Part shown: positions 56,799-64,000 of the stretch, piece by piece | Numbering within the stretch: the stretch's first letter is position 1 | Layout: the number at the start of each line of letters is the position of its first letter | From: Stenotrophomonas cyclobalanopsidis | GTDB taxonomy: Bacteria; Pseudomonadota; Gammaproteobacteria; Xanthomonadales; Xanthomonadaceae | Reading direction: 5' to 3' | Assembly: GCF_008710035.1 (NCBI RefSeq) | Contig: NZ_VYKI01000010.1 | Span: forward strand, 78,979-142,978 | Length of the DNA: 64,000 nt | Notes under the pieces: generated by a model | Databases searched by the model: none | Seen by the model: the letters and a program-made list of their open reading frames with translations, nothing else | Told to the model about the DNA's origin: nothing | Program-made: the position numbers and the translations under genes

Positions 56799-57692
56799 TC
56801 AGTGGCTGGAAAGGGCTTCAAGGGCGGCGATGTCGCCGGCGAGATGGTCGGCCGCGGGCTGGTGTGCGGCCGAAAGCGGCAGCAGCGGCAGGCGCAGGTG
56901 ATGGCCGATGCCGATGCGGCGCAGCAGCGCCTTGACCGGGATCGGGTTCGGCTCGACGCCGCAGAAATCATGGAATGGCTGCAGGCGCGCATCCCAGGCT
57001 TCGGTGGCGTCATGTTCGTGGGCGGCGGCCAGCGCGCACATACGGCGGTAGGCACCGGGCAGCGCGTTGGAACCGACCGAGATCAGACCGGCCATGCCGG
57101 CCTGGATCGAGCGGGCGGCGGTGCCGTCATCGCCACTGAGCACGGCGAACTCCGGACCGGCCAGAGCCAGCAGGGCCTGGACGCGACCCATGTCGCCCAC
57201 CGCTTCCTTGATGGCGACGATACTCGGGTGGCTGGCGAGTTCGGCCACGGTCTCCGGCAGCATGTCGCAGCCGGTGCGGCCGGGCACGTTGTACAGCACC
57301 ACCGGCAGGCCGCCCTGGTCTGCCACGGCGCGGTAATGCGCGATCAGGCCGGCCTGGGTGGGCCGCACGTACGGCGGGGTCACCACCAGGGCGTGGGTGG
57401 CGCCGAGCGCGGCGGCGCGGCGGGTCTGCTCGATGGTTTTGGCGGTGCCCGACAGGCCGGTACCGGCCAGGACCGGGACACGGCCGGCGATGGTTTCGAC
57501 CGCGCCGGCCAGCAGCTGGTCGTATTCGGCATCGGACAAGGTGGCGGCTTCGCCGGTCGAGCCGGCGACGACAACGCCTTGGACGCCGCCCTCCAGCTGC
57601 AGGTGCAGCAGGCGCTGCCAAGCGTCGGGGTCGAGGGAGCCGTCGGCCCGGAACGGGGTCGCCAGCGCGGTGATAAGGCCGGAAAGGGACAA
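56799..57692 (-). CDS. dapA: 4-hydroxy-tetrahydrodipicolinate synthase
   Basis: 297 residues from TTG 57692. TIM-barrel aldolase: GSTGEAATL, the Tyr in [11 protein letters not shown] and Schiff-base Lys in [11 protein letters not shown]. Condenses pyruvate and aspartate semialdehyde for lysine and diaminopimelate. The start codon is TTG; no ATG nearby fits the family start. Divergent from gcvR, as in E. coli. Confidence 0.95.
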   Translation of the reverse strand: MSLSGLITALATPFRADGSLDPDAWQRLLHLQLEGGVQGVVVAGSTGEAATLSDAEYDQLLAGAVETIAGRVPVLAGTGLSGTAKTIEQTRRAAALGATHALVVTPPYVRPTQAGLIAHYRAVADQGGLPVVLYNVPGRTGCDMLPETVAELASHPSIVAIKEAVGDMGRVQALLALAGPEFAVLSGDDGTAARSIQAGMAGLISVGSNALPGAYRRMCALAAAHEHDATEAWDARLQPFHDFCGVEPNPIPVKALLRRIGIGHHLRLPLLPLSAAHQPAADHLAGDIAALEALSSH

Positions 57693-57855
57693 GGACGTAC
57701 TGCTCTTGGCTGGGAAGGGAGACGCCCGCCACGACAGGCCGGGGGCACCTGAATGTTACTTGCGGCGCGAAAGCACGGGCAAGTATGCTGGACACCGGTG
57801 GATTCCCGCCCCCGGCGGGCATTCAGACTCACGCCTTGCATTACCCGGAATCGCC

Positions 57856-58416
57856 TTGACCGACACCACCCCGCGCCCCGCGCCGAGCGAAAACCACCTC
57901 CTGATCAACGCCTACACGACGCATCCGGAGTCCCCCCTGCTGTCCGTCACCCGCCGCATCGCCGACAGCGGCTGCAATCTGGTGGACGCGCGCCTGGCCA
58001 CGGTCGGCCGCGATGTCTCGGTCACCGCCCTGGCCACCGGCTCCTGGGATTCGGTCGCCAAGCTGGAAGCGATGCTGACCCGGCTCGAGCGCGAGGAAGG
58101 CCTGAAGCTGGTCTGGTACCGCACCGAGGCCAAGCAGGCGCAGTCCAACCTGCTGCCGTACATCGTCGAAGTGATCGCCGCCGACAAGCCGGGCATCCTG
58201 TTCCAGCTTGCCGATTTCTTCGACCGCCAGGGCATCACCATCGAGACCCTGCAGAGCACGCGATACCGCGCGATGCAGACCGGTGCTGAAATGTTCAGCG
58301 CGCAGGTCACCATCGGCGTGCCGGCCAACATGCACATCGCCGCGCTGCGCGACGATTTCCTCGAGTTCTGCGACCACCTGAACCTGGACGCGATCATGGA
58401 CCCGATGAAATTCTGA
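57856..58416 (+). CDS. gcvR: Glycine cleavage system regulator GcvR (ACT-domain protein)
   Basis: 186 residues from a TTG at 57856 (poor ribosome-binding site, so the start is uncertain). Two ACT domains: LLINAYTTHPESPLLSVTRR with SGCNLVDARL, and IVEVIAADKPGILFQLADFF with GITIETLQS. In E. coli GcvR binds glycine and counteracts GcvA. The glycine cleavage genes are not here. Order dapA/gcvR-bcp matches E. coli. Confidence 0.85.
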   Translation: MTDTTPRPAPSENHLLINAYTTHPESPLLSVTRRIADSGCNLVDARLATVGRDVSVTALATGSWDSVAKLEAMLTRLEREEGLKLVWYRTEAKQAQSNLLPYIVEVIAADKPGILFQLADFFDRQGITIETLQSTRYRAMQTGAEMFSAQVTIGVPANMHIAALRDDFLEFCDHLNLDAIMDPMKF

Positions 58417-58507
58417 TCGGACGTGCGGATTTTCGCGCGCCTCTCACGGGCGCGTGGCGTTTCATGCAATTGTCGTAGAAACAACCCAGGCTCGACAGAA
58501 GGACCTC

Positions 58508-58987
58508 ATGAACAACGGCGATACCCTGGACAGCACCACCCTTTCCCTGCCGCTGGCGCTGTCCGGCGGTGACCAGTCCACCCTCGGCGACTACGCCGGC
58601 CAGTGGCTGGTGCTGTACTTCTACCCCAAGGACAGCACGCCCGGCTGCACCACCGAAGGCCTCGACTTCAACGCCCTGCTGCCGGAATTCAAGAAGGCTG
58701 GTGCGGTCGTGCTGGGCGTCTCCCGCGACTCGGTCAGATCCCACGACAACTTCTGCGCCAAGCAGGGATTCAACTTCCCGCTGGTCAGTGATGCCGACGA
58801 AGCGCTGTGCACCGCCTTCGACGTCATCAAGATGAAGAACATGTACGGCAAGCAGGTACGTGGCATCGAACGCAGCACCTTCCTGATTTCTCCTGACAGC
58901 CAACTCGTGCAGTCCTGGCGCAAGGTCAAGGTCGCCGGCCATGCCGACGCCGTGCTTGCCGAACTGAAGGCCGCCCAATCCAAGTGA
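58508..58987 (+). CDS. bcp: Peroxiredoxin Bcp/PrxQ
   Basis: 159 residues from ATG 58508. YFYPKDSTPGCTTEGLDF carries the peroxidatic Cys47; the Cys five residues later found in E. coli Bcp is absent (Gly-Leu instead). A second Cys lies at 83 (NFCAKQGF). This Cys47/Cys83 pair matches the atypical 2-Cys PrxQ described from Xylella. Reduces hydroperoxides with thioredoxin. Downstream of gcvR by 91 bp. Confidence 0.95.
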   Translation: MNNGDTLDSTTLSLPLALSGGDQSTLGDYAGQWLVLYFYPKDSTPGCTTEGLDFNALLPEFKKAGAVVLGVSRDSVRSHDNFCAKQGFNFPLVSDADEALCTAFDVIKMKNMYGKQVRGIERSTFLISPDSQLVQSWRKVKVAGHADAVLAELKAAQSK

Positions 58988-59071
58988 GTTCCAACGCCCA
59001 CTGTGTCCGCCACCACCCTGCCCTGCAGCAGGCCGTGGTGGTTTTTCCCTGTCCGTAACCAGGAAATGACG

Positions 59072-60472
59072 ATGACCCGAGGCAAGCGCATCTACGTGCT
59101 GGATACCAACGTGCTGATGCACGATCCCACCGCGCTGTTCAAGTTCGAGGAACATGACGTCTACCTGCCCATGCAGGTGATCGAGGAACTGGACAACGGC
59201 AAGAAGGGCACCTCCGAAGCGAGCCGCAACGCCCGCCAGGTGAGCCGCTTCCTCAACGAGCTGGTGCAGGAATCGGGCCTGGACAACCTGGCCGACGGCA
59301 TTGCGCTGGAGCGCCCCAACGGCCTGCAGCTGCGCGGCAAGCAGAGCGCCGGCAAGCTGCGCTTCCAGACCAGCCATTTCGACGCGGGCAAGAGTTTCGG
59401 CAAGGTCATCCCGGACAACGCCATCCTCGGCGCGATCCTGGCGCTGAAGGAAGAAACCCCGGACCTGCCGGTGGTGTTCGTTTCCAAGGACATCAACCTG
59501 CGGATCAAGGCCGCCATCGCCGGCATCGTGTCCGAGGATTACGAGAACGACCGCGCGCTGGATGATTTCAGCCTGCTCTACACCGGCGCCACCGAGCTGC
59601 CGGAAGACTTCTGGAAGCGCCACGGCGAGGACCTGCGCAGCTGGAGCGACAAGGGCCGCACGCATTACGAGATCCTCGCCCAGGATGGCGAGGAGTGGTA
59701 CCCGAACCAGTACGTCTACCTGCCCGGCGAACACGAGGTCGAACTGCGCGTCAGCCGCGTGGTCGGCGATGGCAAGGTGGTGCTGTCGCTGGTCGATGAT
59801 TTCCGCCACGGCAGCCACGCCGTGTGGGGCATCAGCGCGCGCAACCGCGAGCAGAACTTCGCGCTCAACGCACTGATGGACCCGGAGATCGACTTCGTCA
59901 CCCTGCTCGGCACCGCCGGCACCGGCAAGACCCTGCTGGCGCTGGCCGCCGGCCTGGCGCAGACGATGGACCAGCAGCGTTACCGCGAGATCATCATGAC
60001 CCGCGCCACGGTCAGCGTGGGCGAGGACATCGGCTTCCTGCCCGGCACCGAGGAAGAAAAGATGACGCCGTGGATGGGCGCGCTGACCGACAACCTGGAA
60101 GTGCTCACCCACAACCAGGAAGGCGGCACCTGGGGCCGCCAGGCCACCAACGACCTGCTGGCCAGCCGCATCAAGATCCGCTCGATGAACTTCATGCGCG
60201 GACGTACGTTCCTTTCGCGTTACCTCATCCTGGATGAAGCGCAGAACCTCACCCCGAAGCAGATGAAGACGCTGATCACCCGTGCCGGCCCCGGCACCAA
60301 GATCGTCTGCCTGGGCAACGTCGAGCAGATCGACACCCCGTACCTGACAGAAACCACTTCGGGCCTGACCTACGCGGTGGACCGCTTCAAGAACTGGCCG
60401 CATAGTGCGCACATCACCCTGCGCCGAGGCGAACGTTCGCGCCTGGCCGATTACGCTTCGGAGGTGTTGTGA
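59072..60472 (+). CDS. PIN-PhoH fusion ATPase/ribonuclease (YlaK-like)
   Basis: 466 residues from ATG 59072, 7 nt after AGGA (an ATG at 59066 is too close). N-terminal PIN domain (about 5-150): YVLDTNVLMHDP, VIEELDNGKKG and VVFVSKDINLRIKA give the acidic nuclease residues. C-terminal PhoH domain: GTAGTGKTLLALAAG (Walker A) and YLILDEAQNLTPKQMKTL (Walker B). PhoH2-type proteins are RNA helicase/RNases. Its stop overlaps the next gene by 4 bp (GTGA). Confidence 0.92.
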   Translation: MTRGKRIYVLDTNVLMHDPTALFKFEEHDVYLPMQVIEELDNGKKGTSEASRNARQVSRFLNELVQESGLDNLADGIALERPNGLQLRGKQSAGKLRFQTSHFDAGKSFGKVIPDNAILGAILALKEETPDLPVVFVSKDINLRIKAAIAGIVSEDYENDRALDDFSLLYTGATELPEDFWKRHGEDLRSWSDKGRTHYEILAQDGEEWYPNQYVYLPGEHEVELRVSRVVGDGKVVLSLVDDFRHGSHAVWGISARNREQNFALNALMDPEIDFVTLLGTAGTGKTLLALAAGLAQTMDQQRYREIIMTRATVSVGEDIGFLPGTEEEKMTPWMGALTDNLEVLTHNQEGGTWGRQATNDLLASRIKIRSMNFMRGRTFLSRYLILDEAQNLTPKQMKTLITRAGPGTKIVCLGNVEQIDTPYLTETTSGLTYAVDRFKNWPHSAHITLRRGERSRLADYASEVL

Positions 60473-60978
60473 ACCGTTGCACCCGCCTGCTGCTGCCCAC
60501 GGCGGCGATCACCCTCGCAGCCGCACTGGCCGCCTGCACCACCACGCGCGGCCCGGCCAGCGTGCCGACCGCCGAGCGCACCGGCCAATCGTGGGTGGTC
60601 ACCCGCCCCGTCATCGCCGCGCAGGTGCTGGACACCTGCTCGCGCACCAGCCCCGGCCGTGAGGCCGGGCGGGTGAGCGGCTACTGGGCGCCGAGCCGAC
60701 AGCAGGTGGACCAGATGGAAGCGAAGCTTTCCTCACTGGAAGCACAGGTGCCGCACGTACTGGACTTCGACCGCCAGTACGTGGGCATCGACAGTGATGG
60801 CCGGCAGCTGATCTACATCAACGCCTTCCACCTGCCGGAAGATGCCAGCACCAATCCCGCGCGCGAAGCGATCCGTGTGTGTGATGGCGGCCGGCAGTTC
60901 TGGGGCGCGGTGTACGACCCGGCCACCGGCACCTTCAGCGACCTGCAGTTCAACGGCGGCAAAGTGCCGTCGCCCTGA
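60469..60978 (+). CDS. Uncharacterised lipoprotein coupled to the PIN-PhoH gene
   Basis: 169 residues from GTG 60469 (overlap GTGA). Lipobox LAAC (Cys23). The mature part has [39 protein letters not shown] and [19 protein letters not shown], with a late [18 protein letters not shown]. Two Cys (CSRT, VCDGG) could pair. No named family recognised. It resembles small envelope proteins of xanthomonads in layout only. Confidence 0.8.
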   Translation: MNRCTRLLLPTAAITLAAALAACTTTRGPASVPTAERTGQSWVVTRPVIAAQVLDTCSRTSPGREAGRVSGYWAPSRQQVDQMEAKLSSLEAQVPHVLDFDRQYVGIDSDGRQLIYINAFHLPEDASTNPAREAIRVCDGGRQFWGAVYDPATGTFSDLQFNGGKVPSP

Positions 60979-60987
60979 GGCGGGGGC

Positions 60988-61656
60988 ATGGGAATCCGCC
61001 TGCCCACCTGGGTCTGGATCGGGGCGGTCGCGTTGTCCAGCGTGGCCGGCATGGTCAACGTGGTGGGCTTCCTGGGCTTCGAGCACCAGGCGGTCAGCCA
61101 CATGACCGGCAGCACCAGCCAGCTGGGCATGGCGATTGCCCAGGGTGACTGGCGCGCGGTCGGCCATCTGTGGGGCCTGCTGATCGCCTTCTCGCTGGGC
61201 GCGATGCTCAGTGGCCTGCTGATCCAGGCCGACACCCTGCAGCTGGGCCGGCGCTACGGCGTGGCCCTGGCGATTGAATCGGCGCTGCTGCTGGTCGCCA
61301 TTCCACTGTTCGAGCAGCACCAGATCTGGGGTGCTCTGGCCGCGGCCATGGCCTGCGGACTGCAGAACGCGATGGCCACCACCTTCAGCGGCGCGGTGGT
61401 GCGCACCACCCATCTGAGCGGCATGTTCACCGATCTCGGCATCGGCCTGGGCCATCTGCTGCGCGGCCTGCCGCTGCAGGTCCGCCGGCTGACCCTGAGC
61501 GGGCTGATCATCAGCGGCTTCCTCGGCGGCGGCATTCTCGGTGCCTGGTTGTTCATGCATTTCCGCTACGACGCCCTGCTCGCCCCCGCCCTGCTCACCG
61601 GCCTGACCGGCATCGTGTATGTGATGTACCAGCAATGGGCGCGCTGGCGGCATTGA
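60988..61656 (+). CDS. YoaK/DUF1275-family membrane protein
   Basis: 222 residues with six TM helices. DUF1275 features: [11 protein letters not shown] near the N-terminus, [17 protein letters not shown], and [28 protein letters not shown]. Function unknown; family members are encoded in many bacteria. 9 bp after the lipoprotein gene and on the same strand. Confidence 0.9.
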   Translation: MGIRLPTWVWIGAVALSSVAGMVNVVGFLGFEHQAVSHMTGSTSQLGMAIAQGDWRAVGHLWGLLIAFSLGAMLSGLLIQADTLQLGRRYGVALAIESALLLVAIPLFEQHQIWGALAAAMACGLQNAMATTFSGAVVRTTHLSGMFTDLGIGLGHLLRGLPLQVRRLTLSGLIISGFLGGGILGAWLFMHFRYDALLAPALLTGLTGIVYVMYQQWARWRH

Positions 61657-61684
61657 GTCAGCTGCATCCACGGGCAATGGAGTC

Positions 61685-61706
61685 AGTCGAGCAAGCTCGA
61701 CTCTAC
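61685..61706. repeat. SMAG-type palindrome (AGTCGAGC stem)
   Basis: AGTCGAGCAAGCTCGACT followed by CTAC, 33 bp before thiD. Confidence 0.78.
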
Positions 61707-61738
61707 TTTCCCCTGCGGGACCACGGCACAATCGAGGC

Positions 61739-62544
<806 letters not shown>

Positions 62545-62548
<4 letters not shown>

Positions 62549-63471
62549 GCGATACGCCGCGCACTATCGCCGTGGACAGCGGCGATGGCCACCGTTACGA
62601 AATCATCGCCTGCGTGCCGCCACGGCCACTGGCACGCCTGCTGTGGCTGCCGGCACTGGGCGTGGCCGCACGCCACTACGTGCCGCTGGCGCAGGCCCTG
62701 GCCACACGCGGCATCGCTGTCTACCTGCATGAGTGGCGCGGCAACGGCAGCAGTTCACTGCGCCCCTCGCGCACGGCCGACTGGGGCTACCGCGAGATCC
62801 TCGAACAGGATCTGCCGGCCGGCCAGGCCATGCTGGACCGCGAAGACGACGCAGGCAGTGCACTGCCCTGGATCATCGGCGGGCACAGTCTGGGCGGGCA
62901 GCTCGCCTGCCTGCATGCCGGCCGCAATCCGGATCGATTCCAGCGCCTGTGGCTAGCGGCCAGCGGCACGCCGTTCTGGCGCGTGTTCCCGCCCCCACGC
63001 GGTTGGCTGCTGCCACTGTTCTACCGGTTCCTGCCGTGGATCGCGCGCCGCCAGGGGGTGCTGCACGGCCGTCGCCTCGGCTTTGGCGGAACCGAAGCAC
63101 GCGGGCTGATCGCCGACTGGGCGCGGGTGGGCCTGAACAACCACTACGCGGCCGTGGGCATGGACGAAGACCTCGATGCGCAGCTGGCACGCATCCGTGG
63201 CAGCGCGCAGGCGGTGCTGATGGCCGATGACTGGTTCGCGCCACTCGGTTCGATGCAGGCGCTGCTGGCCAAGCTGCCGAATGTCGCCTCACGCGTGCGC
63301 GTGCTGTCCGCGCAGGACCTGGGCACGCGCGCCGATCACTTCGCCTGGATGAAGGCCCCGGATGCCGTGGCTGAAAGTTTTTTCATTCAGTTGAATGAAA
63401 ATTTTCACAAAAGCGTTGACGACAGCCGCCGACATCCGCATAATTCCGCTCCTGTCGCAGGGCGCCCGTAG
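62545..63471 (+). CDS. Alpha/beta-hydrolase whose frame ends inside a tRNA gene
   Basis: 308 residues from ATG 62545, overlapping thiD. HEWRGNGSS and the nucleophile Ser115 in GGHSLGGQLA mark the fold; the late DHFAWMK supplies the catalytic His, with Asp in MADDWF. Substrate unknown; similar xanthomonad proteins are annotated as hydrolases only. The stop TAG (63469-63471) is nucleotides 8-10 of the first tRNA-Arg, and the last 30 or so codons run through the tRNA promoter, so this tail (SFFIQLNENFHKSVDD...) is probably unselected. Confidence 0.85.
63380..63401. repeat. AT-rich palindrome upstream of the tRNA-Arg promoter
   Basis: TTTTCATTCA (63380-63389) pairs with TGAATGAAAA (63392-63401). 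It stands out in this GC-rich DNA and sits 15 bp ahead of the -35 box, where an UP element would be. Confidence 0.6.
63416..63444 (+). promoter_or_regulatory. Strong sigma-70 promoter of the tRNA-Arg cluster
   Basis: TTGACG (63416-63421), 17 bp, CATAAT (63439-63444), 17 bp before the tRNA. It lies within the 3' coding end of the hydrolase gene. A/T-rich DNA precedes it and a GC-containing discriminator (CCGCTCC) follows. Confidence 0.82.
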
Positions 63472-63538
63472 CTCAGTTGGATAGAGTACCTGGCTACGAA
63501 CCAGGCGGTCGGGAGTTCGAATCTCTCCGGGCGCACCA
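63462..63538 (+). tRNA. tRNA-Arg (anticodon ACG), copy 1
   Basis: 77 nt with encoded CCA. Acceptor GCGCCCG/CGGGCGC, D arm GCTCAGTTGGATAGAGT, anticodon loop CTACGAA (ACG, read as ICG), T arm GGGAGTTCGAATCTCTC. Its first ten bases overlap the stop of the hydrolase gene. Confidence 0.97.
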
Positions 63539-63609
63539 CTCGACAGGCTTCCAGCATCCGCCGCTGGAGGATGCAGTAAAATGTAGTAACAAAATTGATT
63601 GTGTACCGC

Positions 63610-63686
63610 GCGCCCGTAGCTCAGTTGGATAGAGTACCTGGCTACGAACCAGGCGGTCGGGAGTTCGAATCTCTCCGGGCGCACCA
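63610..63686 (+). tRNA. tRNA-Arg (anticodon ACG), copy 2
   Basis: Identical to copy 1 over all 77 nt. The 71-bp spacer from copy 1 has no promoter-like sequence as strong as that of copy 1, so the three are probably co-transcribed. Confidence 0.97.
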
Positions 63687-63718
63687 CACACGATCGATAC
63701 AACAAGTTTATGTAATTG

Positions 63719-63795
63719 GCGCCCGTAGCTCAGTTGGATAGAGTACCTGGCTACGAACCAGGCGGTCGGGAGTTCGAATCTCTCCGGGCGCACCA
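63719..63795 (+). tRNA. tRNA-Arg (anticodon ACG), copy 3
   Basis: Identical to copies 1 and 2; 32 bp after copy 2. Followed 10 bp later by a terminator. Confidence 0.97.
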
Positions 63796-63805
63796 TTACA
63801 CCAAG

Positions 63806-63835
63806 ACAGCAGGCTTCGGCCTGCTGTTTTTTTTT
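63806..63835 (+). terminator. Rho-independent terminator of the tRNA-Arg cluster
   Basis: ACAGCAGGC TTCG GCCTGCTGT (63806-63827) with a UUCG tetraloop and a following run of T. Confidence 0.95.
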
Positions 63836-63916
63836 GTGTTTTCGGCAGGGCTGCGCCCTGCACCTGCGGAAGCAACGTCAACTTCAAAAGCGGGCTATCC
63901 GGGAGTTGGCGGGGCG

Positions 63917-64000
63917 GTGTCGGATTGCGGGGACGCCGCAAGTACGTCCTTGTAGGCTTGGCCGCCGCATCCATGCGGCGGACACCCCGCAATCCGACAC
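63917..64000. repeat. Long inverted repeat, copy D (cut by window end)
   Basis: GTGTCGGATTGCGGGG (63917-63932) is the exact complement of CCCCGCAATCCGACAC (63985-64000); the arms may extend past the window. The core begins ACGCCGCAAG, has GTAGG in the middle and a CCGCCGCATCCATGCGGCGG hairpin, matching the layout of copies A and C. Between the terminator and this repeat (63836-63916) nothing else is seen. Confidence 0.75.

Overview
The window looks like a chromosomal segment of Stenotrophomonas maltophilia or a very close relative. It is GC-rich, with strong G/C third-position codon use. It carries many GTAG-headed palindromes of the SMAG (Stenotrophomonas REP) type. Its left edge matches the smeU1-smeV part of the SmeVWX efflux locus with the divergent regulator gene smeRv. 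The remaining gene order is housekeeping and xanthomonad-like. No phage, insertion sequence, CRISPR array or replication origin was recognised.

Layout. 1-3034: truncated efflux operon and its LysR regulator. 3193-8120: LysR/SDR pair, OmpA-type lipoprotein, photolyase and an SMI1/KNR4-like protein. 8172-13832: an apparent phosphate-scavenging operon (TonB receptor, beta-propeller phytase, purple acid phosphatase, secreted pyrophosphatase), followed by upp and a PsiF-family protein. 15154-19988: MBL hydrolase, ggt, ferredoxin, lipoprotein, coaD, rsmD. 20149-21241: a lower-GC two-gene pocket encoding a HEPN-like protein and an unknown partner, the best candidate here for an undescribed system. 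21554-26786: htpG, ftsY, mutY, yggX. 27829-34205: lolD, lolC/E, ygfX, sdhE, sdhBADC and sdhAF4, with ygfZ divergent. 35238-42694: a sugar-type ABC ATPase divergent from zwf-glk-pgl-edd-eda, a complete route from glucose to pyruvate and glyceraldehyde-3-phosphate by the Entner-Doudoroff pathway; a LacI-type operator lies between them. 42793-47537: LuxR-type regulator, PAP2 phosphatase, ispG and a RegB/RegA-like redox two-component pair. 47856-53473: pcnB-folK-panB-panC-panD-pgi on the minus strand. 53520-57692: tRNA-Glu, sugar porter, fdxA, BamC-like lipoprotein and dapA. 57856-63471: gcvR-bcp, PIN-PhoH ATPase, lipoprotein, DUF1275 protein, thiD and hydrolase. 63462-63795: three identical tRNA-Arg(ACG) genes, with a terminator at 63806-63835.

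Many genes in operons overlap by 4 bp (ATGA or GTGA), which suggests translational coupling. Intergenic space is dominated by two repeat classes. The first is SMAG palindromes, single, paired or in tandem arrays (5 x 88 bp at 27397; 7 x 40 bp at 47550). The second is a rarer class of roughly 100-bp inverted repeats at 41858, 53714, 53963 and 63917. Their core is conserved, but their long arms differ between copies while staying self-complementary.

All functional calls come from reading motifs and gene order; no database search was run. Start codons were chosen by family length, ribosome-binding sites and overlap with the upstream stop.
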